NCBI RefSeq assembly: GCF_030506285.1
Contig: NZ_CP119422.1
Coordinates: 4,389,501 to 4,453,500, forward strand
DNA: 64,000 bases
Direction: 5' to 3'
Source of the DNA: Catalinimonas niigatensis
GTDB lineage: Bacteria; Bacteroidota; Bacteroidia; Cytophagales; Cyclobacteriaceae
Positions 1 to 9,287 of the stretch are shown one piece after another. The notes below the pieces were generated by a model. It searched no databases. It was not told the origin of the DNA and saw only the letters and a list, made by a program, of their open reading frames with translations. The position numbers were made by a program, and so were the translations under genes. Within the stretch, counting starts at the first letter, position 1. Each line of letters opens with the position of its first letter.

Positions 1-1316
1 TAAGGGCAAGACAGGATACTTCATTTTCAGGCTATTCATCTACTCTAAAGGTCAAGACAAAGAGCTTGGGTATTCCTCAAATGCTATTTCCAACAGATAT
101 TGGTACAAGTCAGTTTACAGGGAGTTGGAATTTGGTAGCGGATGCAGAGGCTTATGAAGTAGATTTGGCCACAGATACCAGTTTTAGAAGTACCATCGCT
201 GTTTACAGCGCTCTACATCTTACCGAACTGAGTTTTTTATTTACGGATCTTAAGCCAAATACTACCTATTATTTGCGTGTAAGAGCACAGGGGTTTAATG
301 CCTACTCTGATTTTTCGGAAGTGCTTACAGTGAGTACTGTACCTCTTACTGCGCCAGGCATACTAGAGGTAACGACAAAAAATATCAACTCTCTAGTATT
401 GGAATGGAGTCAGACTGAAGGTGCAGAAAGTTATCTGTTAAGTATAGCTACCAATAGTACATTTACAGAGTATCTCACTGGTTATGAGCAAAAAGAGATT
501 ATTGGCAATATATGGGAAGTACAAAATACTGATCCTTTGCAGGCTTATTATGTCAGCATAAAAAGTAAAAACGGAACCATTGTTTCATCTGAAGAGACAA
601 TAATTTATGTAACCGCCCCAATTCCCTCTACCTGCGTATTGAGTAAAAGAAGTTGGGATGACGGATGGGTAGAAAGTTATACCTACAATGGTAACCAACT
701 CACCTCTATCAGTGGCGATAGTGCAGGTATCGCACGCTATAACTGGGAGCTGTTTTATGAAGGTGAGAAGTTAGTGAAAGCCAACAAATATGAAGCTGAA
801 GCGCTAGATCTGCTAGCACTTTCAGAAATATGGCTCTTTGGGTATCAGGATACATTATGGGTATCTCTTCACCGTCAGGATAAACTATCCAACACATTGG
901 AATATACTACCTTATCTTATGATGCGAATGGTAAAGTAGTACAAATAAGTAGATACACAGATGAATTAGCTACTACGCTAAATAGTAAGGAGAATTATAC
1001 TTATTCAGAAGGAAAAATAGTAGAAGCCAGAGATGATACTAATCAACTTATCAAGACCTGGAAATATACGAATGATTATAATCCTGCATATCGTTTTTCA
1101 CCTGTAATCCACGCTCTATTATATGACCCTGGTATGTCAGCTTCCCTGGGTTTTGTAGCGCCTTCTGTCACTAGTTTTTACCAGCAAATGGTAAATGATA
1201 TTTGGGAAAAACAGGCATATGTATATGAAACAAACCAGATAGGAATGCCTATTAAACTATATCCTGGTAATGATCTGCCCATACAATCCTATATTTTCAG
1301 CTCATGCGGATTTTAA
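1..1316 (+). CDS. Fibronectin type III repeat surface/secreted protein, C-terminal part (cut by window edge)
   Basis: The frame is open back to base 3 with no stop, so the true start is outside the window; the TTG at 66 is only the first possible start codon inside it. The visible part holds the tail of one FN3 repeat, two more FN3-like repeats (about bases 70-345 and 350-610, with the typical strand seen in 'TTYYLRVRAQG'), then about 230 residues of short beta hairpins resembling YD/RHS-type segments ('YNGNQLTSI', 'YDANGKVVQI', 'YSEGKIVEA'). No catalytic motif is visible. FN3 arrays of this kind usually belong to surface or secreted adhesive proteins; the ligand is unknown. The stop overlaps the next gene's ATG (1304) by 13 nt, so the two are probably co-transcribed and translationally coupled. 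Confidence 0.75.
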   Translation, partial: RARQDTSFSGYSSTLKVKTKSLGIPQMLFPTDIGTSQFTGSWNLVADAEAYEVDLATDTSFRSTIAVYSALHLTELSFLFTDLKPNTTYYLRVRAQGFNAYSDFSEVLTVSTVPLTAPGILEVTTKNINSLVLEWSQTEGAESYLLSIATNSTFTEYLTGYEQKEIIGNIWEVQNTDPLQAYYVSIKSKNGTIVSSEETIIYVTAPIPSTCVLSKRSWDDGWVESYTYNGNQLTSISGDSAGIARYNWELFYEGEKLVKANKYEAEALDLLALSEIWLFGYQDTLWVSLHRQDKLSNTLEYTTLSYDANGKVVQISRYTDELATTLNSKENYTYSEGKIVEARDDTNQLIKTWKYTNDYNPAYRFSPVIHALLYDPGMSASLGFVAPSVTSFYQQMVNDIWEKQAYVYETNQIGMPIKLYPGNDLPIQSYIFSSCGF

Positions 1317-3304
1317 GCTTGTCTCAATATATCGCTTTGGCTATTCTATGGTGTGCTGTGCTACTCTTCTCGAGTAGTTATGCCTGGGGACAAGCAGACA
1401 GTGCAAGCATGTATAAGCTACAGATAAGTAAGGATTTGCCTTTTGAGAAGGTATTGCAGGAACAAGAGCCAGCGTTCTTTTCTGCCAACAGAAAGTTAGA
1501 TAGCCTGAAGCACATTGCGATTAATGTAAGCATTATTACCAAAGAAAGACTAAAACAAGCGGGTGTTACCAACGTACCTGAAGCGCTACAGTTGCTGCCT
1601 GAATTTGTACTCAAAATCAAAGGAAACGGATTATATAATGTAGAATATAGAGGCGCAAAAAGCACTTATCACAGCACTCTGGAAGGAAGCGGTCAGGAAA
1701 ACTTACTGTTGTTGCTCAATGCAGTACCCTTTAATGATGCACTATCTGGAGAGGTATGGTGGGAAGCTGTTCCTGTAAGTATAGAGGATATTGAGATGAT
1801 TGAGGTAATTCATTCTCCACAGGGTACCTGGTATGGCTATGGAGGAGCTTTAGGAGTAGTCAATATTATCACTAAAAAGAGTACACGTACCGCTGGAATT
1901 CAATTGAAAGCCAATCTGCAAGCTGGCCAGTTTCAGTCACATGCTTATCACGGCAGCTTGAACATCGGTATTAATGACCATATTGCTGTCAGGGTTGGAG
2001 CCAATTACCAGGCGAGAGAGCGTTTTCAGGATGCTTATTTTATTAATTCAGCTTCACGTTACATCAGTAGTGACTCCTTGCTTTTTTTTCAGCCTGAAGC
2101 TTTCCAGACACATCTATATACCGATCTTTCTTTACAGTCCAGCGGCTTTTTCATCAGTTCTACCTATCAATGGAATGATAGTATCCGTCTTAATGCAGAC
2201 ATAGGAAATCAAAGTACTCAGGCACAAAGCCTGTTTTTGGTTGCAGAAGAAATACCTTTTACCACCAGAGAATCTCAAAATCGGTGGTTTAATGTTCATT
2301 TTTCTTCTCCGGCATGGAGGGTTCACCTGTTTCATCAGTCAGGAGATAAAGACTATGCCAAAGGCTATGCAGGATTACAATATCAGACTGCAAAATCGGG
2401 TGCAAGACTGGAGTATCACAAAGTTTTAGGGAGGTATGGCTTCCTGTTTGGCACAGAAGGGATAAAAGATCAATATTCCCCCAACACTACTCTACTTGGC
2501 ATACCTCTTTTTGAGGAAGTCACCCCATCCGTAGAATGGTCACAGTTACTTCTCTCATTGTATTTACAACAAACAGCTACCTTTCTTAAAAATCGTCTGT
2601 ATCTGGAATCCGGACAAAGAGTCTATCAAAAGCTACAGGAATTGGAGTATCCTCTGGGGTACCATCTTGCCCTCAAATGGTTTTTTGCATCAGGTACTTC
2701 TTTACAGCTAAGCGCTTCACAAACAGTGCAGAGCTCTCAGCAGCTTTTTGAAAATGAATGGAAATTCAATGCCACAAAAATAGCGAGCTATGAACTTGGT
2801 ATTCAGAAGCAATTGACGAACAAGGGAATGCTCAAAAGTACTGTTTTTAATCAGCATCAGCTTGAGAATATACCTGATCGTCAGTTTCAATCTGATATGC
2901 CTGAATGGGGCGGTACGCTGGAAGGCTGGTACCAGATTAACCGCTGGACAGTAAGAGGTCATGCCACCAGATTTTTTGGCAATGGATTTTCAGATGATAG
3001 GCAGGTATATACATCATATCCAGACTGGATAGCTTCTATCAGCGGCAATTTCTCCACCTTATTTAATAGAGTAAATCTGAATACAGGCATATTCTACTAC
3101 AGTAAACATACTGAGGAGAGAGGTAATACAGCATATCACATTCCTGTTCAGTGGGCAGTCAATATCAAATGTTCTTACCGGATATGGAATCAGCACTTAT
3201 TATACATCAATGTTAGAAACTTAATGAATCAGCAGGATGTAGTAGTACCTTTTGCCGACCAGAATCATCGGCTGATCATGTTGGGAATGAACATTGTACT
3301 TTAA
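1304..3304 (+). CDS. TonB-dependent outer membrane receptor
   Basis: 666 residues with a Sec signal peptide (about 1-30, ending 'SSSYAWGQ'), a TonB receptor plug domain (about 70-192, ending in the typical 'GALGVVNIITKK') and a beta-barrel C-terminal domain with alternating aromatic strands to the last residue. It lacks the N-terminal carboxypeptidase-like extension found in SusC and in the receptor at 42157. It would import a ligand across the outer membrane using TonB/ExbBD energy; the ligand cannot be read from the sequence. It overlaps the FN3 gene by 13 nt and the phosphatase gene starts 5 nt after its stop, so it belongs to the same run as the Sia-like signalling genes. That pairing suggests, but does not prove, a functional link between uptake or surface sensing and the phosphatase. 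Confidence 0.85.
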   Translation: MRILSLSQYIALAILWCAVLLFSSSYAWGQADSASMYKLQISKDLPFEKVLQEQEPAFFSANRKLDSLKHIAINVSIITKERLKQAGVTNVPEALQLLPEFVLKIKGNGLYNVEYRGAKSTYHSTLEGSGQENLLLLLNAVPFNDALSGEVWWEAVPVSIEDIEMIEVIHSPQGTWYGYGGALGVVNIITKKSTRTAGIQLKANLQAGQFQSHAYHGSLNIGINDHIAVRVGANYQARERFQDAYFINSASRYISSDSLLFFQPEAFQTHLYTDLSLQSSGFFISSTYQWNDSIRLNADIGNQSTQAQSLFLVAEEIPFTTRESQNRWFNVHFSSPAWRVHLFHQSGDKDYAKGYAGLQYQTAKSGARLEYHKVLGRYGFLFGTEGIKDQYSPNTTLLGIPLFEEVTPSVEWSQLLLSLYLQQTATFLKNRLYLESGQRVYQKLQELEYPLGYHLALKWFFASGTSLQLSASQTVQSSQQLFENEWKFNATKIASYELGIQKQLTNKGMLKSTVFNQHQLENIPDRQFQSDMPEWGGTLEGWYQINRWTVRGHATRFFGNGFSDDRQVYTSYPDWIASISGNFSTLFNRVNLNTGIFYYSKHTEERGNTAYHIPVQWAVNIKCSYRIWNQHLLYINVRNLMNQQDVVVPFADQNHRLIMLGMNIVL

Positions 3305-3308
3305 TACA

Positions 3309-5909
3309 ATGGCAAAGAAGGATTCAAAACATATAAGTAAGGCATATAGCAATGTAAAATTCATTTATAGATTGCGTACTGTCGTAGGCTTATTTTTTGT
3401 GGTAATCAAAGTAAGCTATGCGCAAAGCATTGACGTAAAAGATAATACTCAGACTTTCAATATAAGTCAGGTCTTCTCTCCTTTCAAAGAAGATTCCGGC
3501 GGGAAACACTTAGGATTTTCTGAATCCAAATCTCAGGAGGAAGAGCCTGGACAAGACTATCTGGTTCAAGCCAGGAATGCTTACCTGGCCGGGAGCTATG
3601 CGGAGGCATTACCTTATGCTTTGCAGGCGCTTTCTAAATTTGAGGCTAGTAATAATACCTTGGACAAAGGATCAGCGTATCAATTATTGTCAAGCATTTA
3701 CGAAAAAGAGCGTGTCTATGCTCAGGCATTATTTTACGATCAACAGTTGGAAAGACTTATGATCACTGATCCTACAAAAGCGGATCAACTGGCGGCGCTC
3801 AGGTTTAACATGTCTCAGCGATACATAGATGCAGAAGATTTTGACCGGGCATTGCTTTATGCCCAAAAAGCATGGCAGCATTATGATTTGATTCAGGCTA
3901 TATCCCGCTTGCAAGAGGTATATGAAACGCTGCTGTTTATTGCACAGCAGCAGGAGCGATATGATGAGGCTCTACAGTATGCTCAGTGGCTGCAACATGA
4001 ATATCTGCGTCAGAAGAATTATCCCCATCAGGTGAGTGCTCTGAATAATCTGGGATTTATATACCAAAGATTAGGAGAAAAGAGAAAAGCAATAGAAAGT
4101 TTCAAACAGGCTATCTCACAGAGTAACCATATAAATGAAGAACATTCCACCGTATTGCTGACTAATCTTGGTTTGGCATATAGTAATTTGGGTAATGATA
4201 AGCAAGCTTTGCAGTATTATCATCAGGCACTGGAGAAACAAATAGCAGATAACAACAGAGCAGGACAGGCAGAAGCTTATAATTATATCGCTTCTCATTA
4301 TTATCTGAGCGGCAGGCAAAGCAATGCGCTAAAAACAGCCCTTGAAGCCAGTCAAATTGCCTTAGAAGAGCGTGAATGGGAGATACTTCTTGACAGTTAC
4401 CGTCTTCTCAGGCTCATCTATCAGAGAGAAAAGCGCGATACAAAGGCAAAAGAATATGAAGATAAATTTCTTGAAACTCAGGCTTATGTTGATAGCCAGG
4501 CACAAAAGAGAAAAGATGAACTGGACAGGATTTATCAATTGGCAATAGCCAAAGAAGAGGAGATAAAAGCATTTTGGAATGAAAAAGAGCAAAATGCATT
4601 GACGCAGGAACGGAAAGAAACACGCTTAAAACTACAGGAACAAGAGCTTTCGCTTCTGAAGCAGGAAAAAGAACTGCAGAGTCTGGCTTTATCTAAACAA
4701 ATACTGGAAGGTAATAATGCCAGACAAGCTTTAGCCATTGCCAACCAGAGACTTCAGGCAGAGCAGCAGGAACGACAATTAGAGGCTTTGTCCAGAGAAA
4801 AAGAAATACAAACCCTAAGAATTCAAAGACAAAAGTTAGAGCAGGAGAAGCAAAAACAAACGATTGACCTGTTGGAAACGGACCGTCAACTTAAAGAACA
4901 ACGCTTGGTACAAGAGGCAAAATTGCGGAAATCAGGATATGGCATTTTAGGGTTATGTGTATTTATCATTGCAGTTACTGCTTACAGTTTTGTTCAAAAA
5001 AGCAAAGATAATAAGCGATTGAAAGGTCAGAAAAAGGAAATCCTGATCAAGAATGAGTTGCTGCACCGTAATGAGGAAGATCTGAAAAGTCATATGTTGC
5101 ACCTGGAAAAAACCCGGGAGCAACTTGCACAGCAAAAAGAACAATTAGTGCTGGTGCACAATCGGCTACAGGAGAGTATAACTTATGCTAAACAGATACA
5201 GGAATCAATATTACCGAATGACCAGTATCTCAAGCAACTCTTCCCCGAGAGTTGTCTGATCTTTATGCCTAAGGACACTGTTTCAGGAGATTTTTACTGG
5301 GTTTCTCAGCACCAAGGCTATCAAATCCTGATTGTAGCAGATTGTACAGGTCATGGCGTACCTGGAGCGCTGATTACCCTGATCGGTCATAGCTTACTCA
5401 CAGAAGCAATACAGGCGCGTCAAATGAGAGATCCTAGTACAATACTCACTTTTCTTCACCAAAAATTACTTGAACGCTTTCGGTATCATGAATCATCCCG
5501 GCAGCACGGCATGGATATTGGCGTTTGTGTAATATGGCAGGAAGGAGGGAGGTACAATGTGCAGTATTCCGGGGCAAAAAATACACTTTTAATGATTAAA
5601 AATGGTGAATTAGGCAAGATAAAAGGAAATCGTATTTCTATAGGAGGTACCAGACAGGATGTTTCTTTTGATTGTCAAACACTACATTTAAATCCTGGGG
5701 ACAAAATTTATTTAAGCTCCGATGGCTTTATTGATCAGCCTAATATGGATAGACGAAGATTTGGTTCTGCCCAGTTGGCCAGTTGCTTGATCGCATGGCA
5801 TCGTCTGCCCATGGAAGATCAAAAGAAACATTTATTGTCTGCTTTTGCTGACCATCAGCAAGGCACAGAGCAAAGAGATGATGTAAGTCTAATAGGAGTA
5901 AGTTTTTAG
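3309..5909 (+). CDS. TPR / coiled-coil / SpoIIE-type PP2C phosphatase
   Basis: ATG 3309 is chosen over TTG 3294 because it follows the upstream stop and gives a normal N-terminus (866 residues). Order: an N-terminal hydrophobic segment ending 'VSYAQS' (signal peptide), TPR repeats about 75-390 (e.g. 'SALNNLGFIYQRLGEKRKAI'), a long Q/E/K-rich coiled coil about 400-540, one membrane helix about 543-560 ('YGILGLCVFIIAVTAYSFV'), a second coiled coil, and a SpoIIE Ser/Thr phosphatase domain about 650-866. Metal-site motifs are present: 'SGDFYW', 'ADCTGHGVPGA', 'SDGFID' and 'RDDVSLIGV'. The layout predicts a periplasmic TPR sensor controlling a cytoplasmic phosphatase. With the SiaB- and SiaC-like genes directly downstream it takes the place of SiaA, the phosphatase that dephosphorylates SiaC in Pseudomonas. 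Confidence 0.9.
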   Translation: MAKKDSKHISKAYSNVKFIYRLRTVVGLFFVVIKVSYAQSIDVKDNTQTFNISQVFSPFKEDSGGKHLGFSESKSQEEEPGQDYLVQARNAYLAGSYAEALPYALQALSKFEASNNTLDKGSAYQLLSSIYEKERVYAQALFYDQQLERLMITDPTKADQLAALRFNMSQRYIDAEDFDRALLYAQKAWQHYDLIQAISRLQEVYETLLFIAQQQERYDEALQYAQWLQHEYLRQKNYPHQVSALNNLGFIYQRLGEKRKAIESFKQAISQSNHINEEHSTVLLTNLGLAYSNLGNDKQALQYYHQALEKQIADNNRAGQAEAYNYIASHYYLSGRQSNALKTALEASQIALEEREWEILLDSYRLLRLIYQREKRDTKAKEYEDKFLETQAYVDSQAQKRKDELDRIYQLAIAKEEEIKAFWNEKEQNALTQERKETRLKLQEQELSLLKQEKELQSLALSKQILEGNNARQALAIANQRLQAEQQERQLEALSREKEIQTLRIQRQKLEQEKQKQTIDLLETDRQLKEQRLVQEAKLRKSGYGILGLCVFIIAVTAYSFVQKSKDNKRLKGQKKEILIKNELLHRNEEDLKSHMLHLEKTREQLAQQKEQLVLVHNRLQESITYAKQIQESILPNDQYLKQLFPESCLIFMPKDTVSGDFYWVSQHQGYQILIVADCTGHGVPGALITLIGHSLLTEAIQARQMRDPSTILTFLHQKLLERFRYHESSRQHGMDIGVCVIWQEGGRYNVQYSGAKNTLLMIKNGELGKIKGNRISIGGTRQDVSFDCQTLHLNPGDKIYLSSDGFIDQPNMDRRRFGSAQLASCLIAWHRLPMEDQKKHLLSAFADHQQGTEQRDDVSLIGVSF

Positions 5910-5920
5910 CAAAAAGCAAT

Positions 5921-6460
5921 ATGAATACGACGCTTCCATACGAACAACTATTTATCAAACAGCATTCGGATAGTTTAATATCTTATAAGGGACCGATCAA
6001 CCCGGAGGTGATTGCTGTTATCATCAGCCAATTGAGGGATAATATATCTACAGTTGATCAACTGACCAAACGTCTGGCTGCTATTTCTATTGAACTTACC
6101 CAAAACATGCAATATTATTCTTCAGAACTCATCAACTTTGGAAAAAGAAAGGAGAGAGTGGGCTGGATTCAAGTGTTTGAAAAAGAAGATACCTTTGAGG
6201 TTAATTGTGGGAATGTGCTGAGCAAAGAAGTGGTAAATCAATTGGAAAAACACTGCAATACGATCCGCCAATTGGATAAAGATGATTTGCGTTCTCTGAA
6301 AAGAGAAAGAAGAAAGATGAAACTTTCTGAAGATCAGCAAGGAGCAGGAATTGGTTTGATTCAGGTAACTATCCTGGCTGGAAATGCTCCCGAATTAGAT
6401 ATCATTGATATCAATAAAGATTTATCCTGTGTCATAATCAAAATCAATATAAAGAAATAA
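5921..6460 (+). CDS. siaB: SiaB-family (DUF6272) protein kinase
   Basis: 179 residues, no signal peptide, cytoplasmic. The fold is that of GHKL/HATPase-like kinases: an E-x-x-Q-N motif ('ELTQNMQYY', about 62-70) and a C-terminal glycine-rich 'QGAGIGLIQV' followed by 'CVIIKINI'. In the Sia system of Pseudomonas, SiaB phosphorylates the regulator SiaC and the SpoIIE-type phosphatase SiaA removes the phosphate. The gene starts 11 nt after the SpoIIE-domain gene and ends 1 nt before the SiaC-like gene, which strongly supports this assignment. No own promoter is visible. The downstream target in this organism is unknown. Confidence 0.85.
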   Translation: MNTTLPYEQLFIKQHSDSLISYKGPINPEVIAVIISQLRDNISTVDQLTKRLAAISIELTQNMQYYSSELINFGKRKERVGWIQVFEKEDTFEVNCGNVLSKEVVNQLEKHCNTIRQLDKDDLRSLKRERRKMKLSEDQQGAGIGLIQVTILAGNAPELDIIDINKDLSCVIIKINIKK

Positions 6461-6461
6461 T

Positions 6462-6857
6462 ATGGAGTCTAGAAACTTACAACCCCTTTCTATCCAAGGA
6501 GAGAAGGGTACATTTTATGTTCCTCATGTTCATTTTGATGCAGAGAGCGGACATTGCCTGATTGAAGGAGAGTCTTATCTGGAAAATACATGGGCTTTTT
6601 TTGGAACCTTGCTGGATTGGTTGAAAGCGTATGCTCAGACACAAAAGCCTATACTTTTTGATTTTAAGCTTTCCTATTTCAATACCAGTTCTTCTAAAGG
6701 CATATTACAGTTACTGGAGTTCTTACAGTCTTATGAAGAGGATGGAGGAGAAGTGACGATCAACTGGTATTATCCTGCTCATGATGAAGATCTTAGAGAG
6801 GAAGCAGAAGATTTTATGATAGATACCAATCTTACTATCCATCTGCATGCTGTTTAA
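6462..6857 (+). CDS. siaC: SiaC-family (DUF1987) regulatory phosphoprotein
   Basis: 131 residues, acidic, soluble. It carries the family core 'LSYFNTSSSKGILQLLEFLQ' at about residues 66-85; the threonine in the Y-F-N-T-S-S motif corresponds to the residue phosphorylated by SiaB in the characterised system. The N-terminal 'TFYVPHVHFDAESGHCLIEG' and the C-terminal 'WYYPAHDEDLREEAEDF' are also typical. In Pseudomonas, unphosphorylated SiaC binds a diguanylate cyclase; no GGDEF protein is encoded in this window, so the partner here is unknown and could be the adjacent CheY-like protein or an unlinked gene. Translation probably follows SiaB directly (1 nt gap). Confidence 0.85.
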   Translation: MESRNLQPLSIQGEKGTFYVPHVHFDAESGHCLIEGESYLENTWAFFGTLLDWLKAYAQTQKPILFDFKLSYFNTSSSKGILQLLEFLQSYEEDGGEVTINWYYPAHDEDLREEAEDFMIDTNLTIHLHAV

Positions 6858-6953
6858 GATATAATAGGTTAGGAGTTTATAAAAAGTATTAGAAAACTAC
6901 TAAAAAGCTTTTGCTTACAACCTAAAACATCAAATTGTTCAAAATTATAAAAG

Positions 6954-7343
6954 ATGCGAAGTCGGGAAATTACTATATATGTGGTGGATGATGATGATGT
7001 GTTTACTGCCACAATTGCCGCTTACTTGAGAAAAAAAGAGTATGTCGTCCGTGAGTTTTATACAGTACATGATTGTATGCAGGCCCTGAAATCTGAAAAG
7101 CCTTCGCTGATCATCACAGACTATAACTTTTCATCGGGAGATACTGTACTTACCGATGGTTTCCAGTTTTATACTTGGGCGAAGAAAGCCCACAAAGATA
7201 TTCCGTTTGTGGTATTTAGTGGACAAGATGATGGTGGATTGGTATTGAAAATGGTCAGAGAGGGGGTAAGACATTATATTGTAAAGGATAAAGATATGTT
7301 TGCTGAGTTGGAAGAGAGTTTGGCAGAAATGTTCGGCAGCTAG
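6954..7343 (+). CDS. Single-domain CheY-like response regulator
   Basis: 129 residues made only of a receiver domain: acidic cluster D12-D15 ('VVDDDDVF'), phosphoacceptor D56 ('IITDYNF'), S89 ('VFSGQ') and conserved lysine K111 ('YIVKDKD'). No output domain. It lies 96 nt after the SiaC-like gene on the same strand, with an AT-rich gap that may hold a promoter. No partner histidine kinase is next to it. Location suggests it works with the Sia-like module, but it could be phosphorylated by an unlinked kinase. A terminator hairpin follows at 7412-7439, marking the end of the run that began at the left edge. Confidence 0.85.
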   Translation: MRSREITIYVVDDDDVFTATIAAYLRKKEYVVREFYTVHDCMQALKSEKPSLIITDYNFSSGDTVLTDGFQFYTWAKKAHKDIPFVVFSGQDDGGLVLKMVREGVRHYIVKDKDMFAELEESLAEMFGS

Positions 7344-7411
7344 AGGATATAAAAATACTGAATACCTTATTGATCGTGTAGGTTGCCTTCAAACATTTTG
7401 TATACATGCAT

Positions 7412-7446
7412 AAGCCTGTCTTTTACAAAGAGCAGGCTTTTTATTT
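7412..7446 (+). terminator. Rho-independent terminator after the response regulator gene
   Basis: Stem AAGCCTG-TCTTT (7412-7423) pairs with AAAGA-CAGGCTT (7427-7439) with one bulged G at 7432 and loop TAC, followed by a T-rich tract (TTTTTATTTG). About 70 nt after the stop at 7343. Ends the signalling operon before thyA. Confidence 0.75.
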
Positions 7447-7584
7447 GTTTGCGGGTGAATGCTCTGTGACTTGCTCGGATATTTTATCTGGCAGAGAGAA
7501 TCAAAAGAAAACCGCTGAGGAGGTAGCAATTTTAGCTGTATCTGATTAAAATTGTGTTGCCTTACTATTTAAACCTCCTTACAT

Positions 7585-8379
7585 ATGCAGCAGTACCACG
7601 ATTTGATGAAGCACATTCTGGAAAATGGTGTCAAAAAAGAAGACCGTACTGGTACAGGTACTATAAGTATTTTTGGATATCAGATGCGTTTCAATCTTCA
7701 GGAAGGATTCCCCCTGGTAACGACCAAAAAGCTGCATCTGCGTTCCATCATTCATGAGCTCCTATGGTTCTTGCAGGGAGACACCAATATCCGCTACCTG
7801 AAAGAAAATCAAGTAAAAATTTGGGATGAATGGGCAGATGAAGAGGGTAATCTAGGCCCGGTGTATGGTTATCAGTGGCGTAGCTGGCCCACCCCCGACG
7901 GTAGGCACATTGATCAGATTAGCCAGATAGTAAAGCAAATCAAACATACTCCTGATTCCCGACGCATCATTGTCTCCGCATGGAATGTCGCCAATATTGA
8001 AACTATGGCCCTTCCTCCCTGCCACACTCTTTTTCAGTTTTATGTAGCAGAAGGAAAGCTCTCGTGCCAGCTTTATCAAAGAAGCGCCGATGTTTTTCTG
8101 GGGGTTCCCTTCAACATTGCTTCTTATGCGCTGCTTACCATGATGATGGCTCAGGTTTGCGATCTTGAGCCGGGAGATTTTGTGCATACTTTTGGTGACG
8201 CTCACTTGTATAGTAATCATCTTGAGCAGGCCCATCTTCAGTTATCACGTGAACCACGCATGCTTCCACAAATGAAAATCAATCCGGATGTGAAAGACAT
8301 ATTTTCCTTTAAATATGAAGATTTTACCCTGGATAATTATAATCCTCACCCTCATATCAAAGCGGAAGTTGCCGTATAA
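7585..8379 (+). CDS. thyA: Thymidylate synthase
   Basis: 264 residues, the same length as E. coli ThyA. It makes dTMP from dUMP using 5,10-methylene-tetrahydrofolate. The catalytic cysteine is at residue 146 in '[14 protein letters not shown]'; '[12 protein letters not shown]' near the N-terminus, '[16 protein letters not shown]' (dUMP phosphate and base contacts) and the C-terminal '[11 protein letters not shown]' are all intact. Cytoplasmic. It stands alone on the plus strand with no dihydrofolate reductase gene next to it. The terminator at 7412-7446 separates it from the upstream operon; about 140 nt of leader remains, without an obvious TAnnTTTG element. Confidence 0.97.
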   Translation: MQQYHDLMKHILENGVKKEDRTGTGTISIFGYQMRFNLQEGFPLVTTKKLHLRSIIHELLWFLQGDTNIRYLKENQVKIWDEWADEEGNLGPVYGYQWRSWPTPDGRHIDQISQIVKQIKHTPDSRRIIVSAWNVANIETMALPPCHTLFQFYVAEGKLSCQLYQRSADVFLGVPFNIASYALLTMMMAQVCDLEPGDFVHTFGDAHLYSNHLEQAHLQLSREPRMLPQMKINPDVKDIFSFKYEDFTLDNYNPHPHIKAEVAV

Positions 8380-8601
8380 ACTACTACTGGAAGATAAGTA
8401 GATAGCATTTATAAGCTTATTTCGCTGATAGGTAGGACTTGTCCCTCAGATCTACTTTATCTTCAGCTTTTCTTACACTTCTGATATATCACTCTGAAAG
8501 GTGATCTCTTTCCTCTTTCAGGGCTTCATGTTTGTTACACTTTGCTTGAGGGCAGCTTTTGCTTAGCCCTACCACAAAGTTTAACTGTATATCGTAGGAT
8601 C

Positions 8602-9270
8602 ATGAAGAAAATTTATCTACTGGCTGTGTCTGTGTTGTTCTCATTGAGCGCAATGGCACTTCCTGATTATGGATTATGGTGCAATGGGAAAGCACTGTTG
8701 GAAAATGGCACTGCGCTGGAAGGAGAGATTAGTTATGACCTTAAGTTTGAAGTAGTAAGGGTAAAAGCCAATGGTATCACAAATGCTTATTCTGCAGAAA
8801 GTATAGCTTACTTTGAATTATATGATCCTATCAAGCAGATACATCGCAAATATGTATCAGTAGATGCACCCGTATATCCTGGTTATCAGAGAAAAGAGTT
8901 TTTTGAAATTATCTCGCATGGCGAACTGGCTTTCCTGCGCAAAAGCGAATACGTACGTCGCCCTCGTACCACTGAAGATATGCGTGCTCCTCATATCTAT
9001 TTGAATACAGTATGCAAACACATCTATTTTCTACATGAAGAGGAATCAGGACTCACGGAAATTAATGATTTTAAGGAAGAAATACTTCCCCGGATGGATA
9101 AATATGAGGATGAAGTAACAGATTACATAAAGCGTTGTAAGCTTAAATTAAAGAAACTGCCCGAGCAGGTGAGAGTAGTAAATCTGTATAATATGCTGTA
9201 TGCCAATGAAAACAAACTGGCTACCAACAGTCCCAAGAAAAATAAAGAAGTAACCTATAATTTTCGTTAG
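8602..9270 (+). CDS. Secreted protein of unknown function
   Basis: ATG 8602 is preferred to the upstream TTG at 8542 because it gives a clean Sec signal peptide ('MKKIYLLAVSVLFSLSAMA') and sits behind an AGGAT sequence. The 222-residue product has no lipobox, so it is probably periplasmic. The mature part is charged, with a predicted beta-rich middle ('ESIAYFELYDPIKQIHRKYV') and a lysine-rich helical C-terminus. I recognise no family. The preceding 220 nt after thyA contain no other gene. Convergent with ispE: its stop is 17 nt from the ispE stop. Confidence 0.7.
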   Translation: MKKIYLLAVSVLFSLSAMALPDYGLWCNGKALLENGTALEGEISYDLKFEVVRVKANGITNAYSAESIAYFELYDPIKQIHRKYVSVDAPVYPGYQRKEFFEIISHGELAFLRKSEYVRRPRTTEDMRAPHIYLNTVCKHIYFLHEEESGLTEINDFKEEILPRMDKYEDEVTDYIKRCKLKLKKLPEQVRVVNLYNMLYANENKLATNSPKKNKEVTYNFR

Positions 9271-9287
9271 AAGAAGGAATCAATTTC

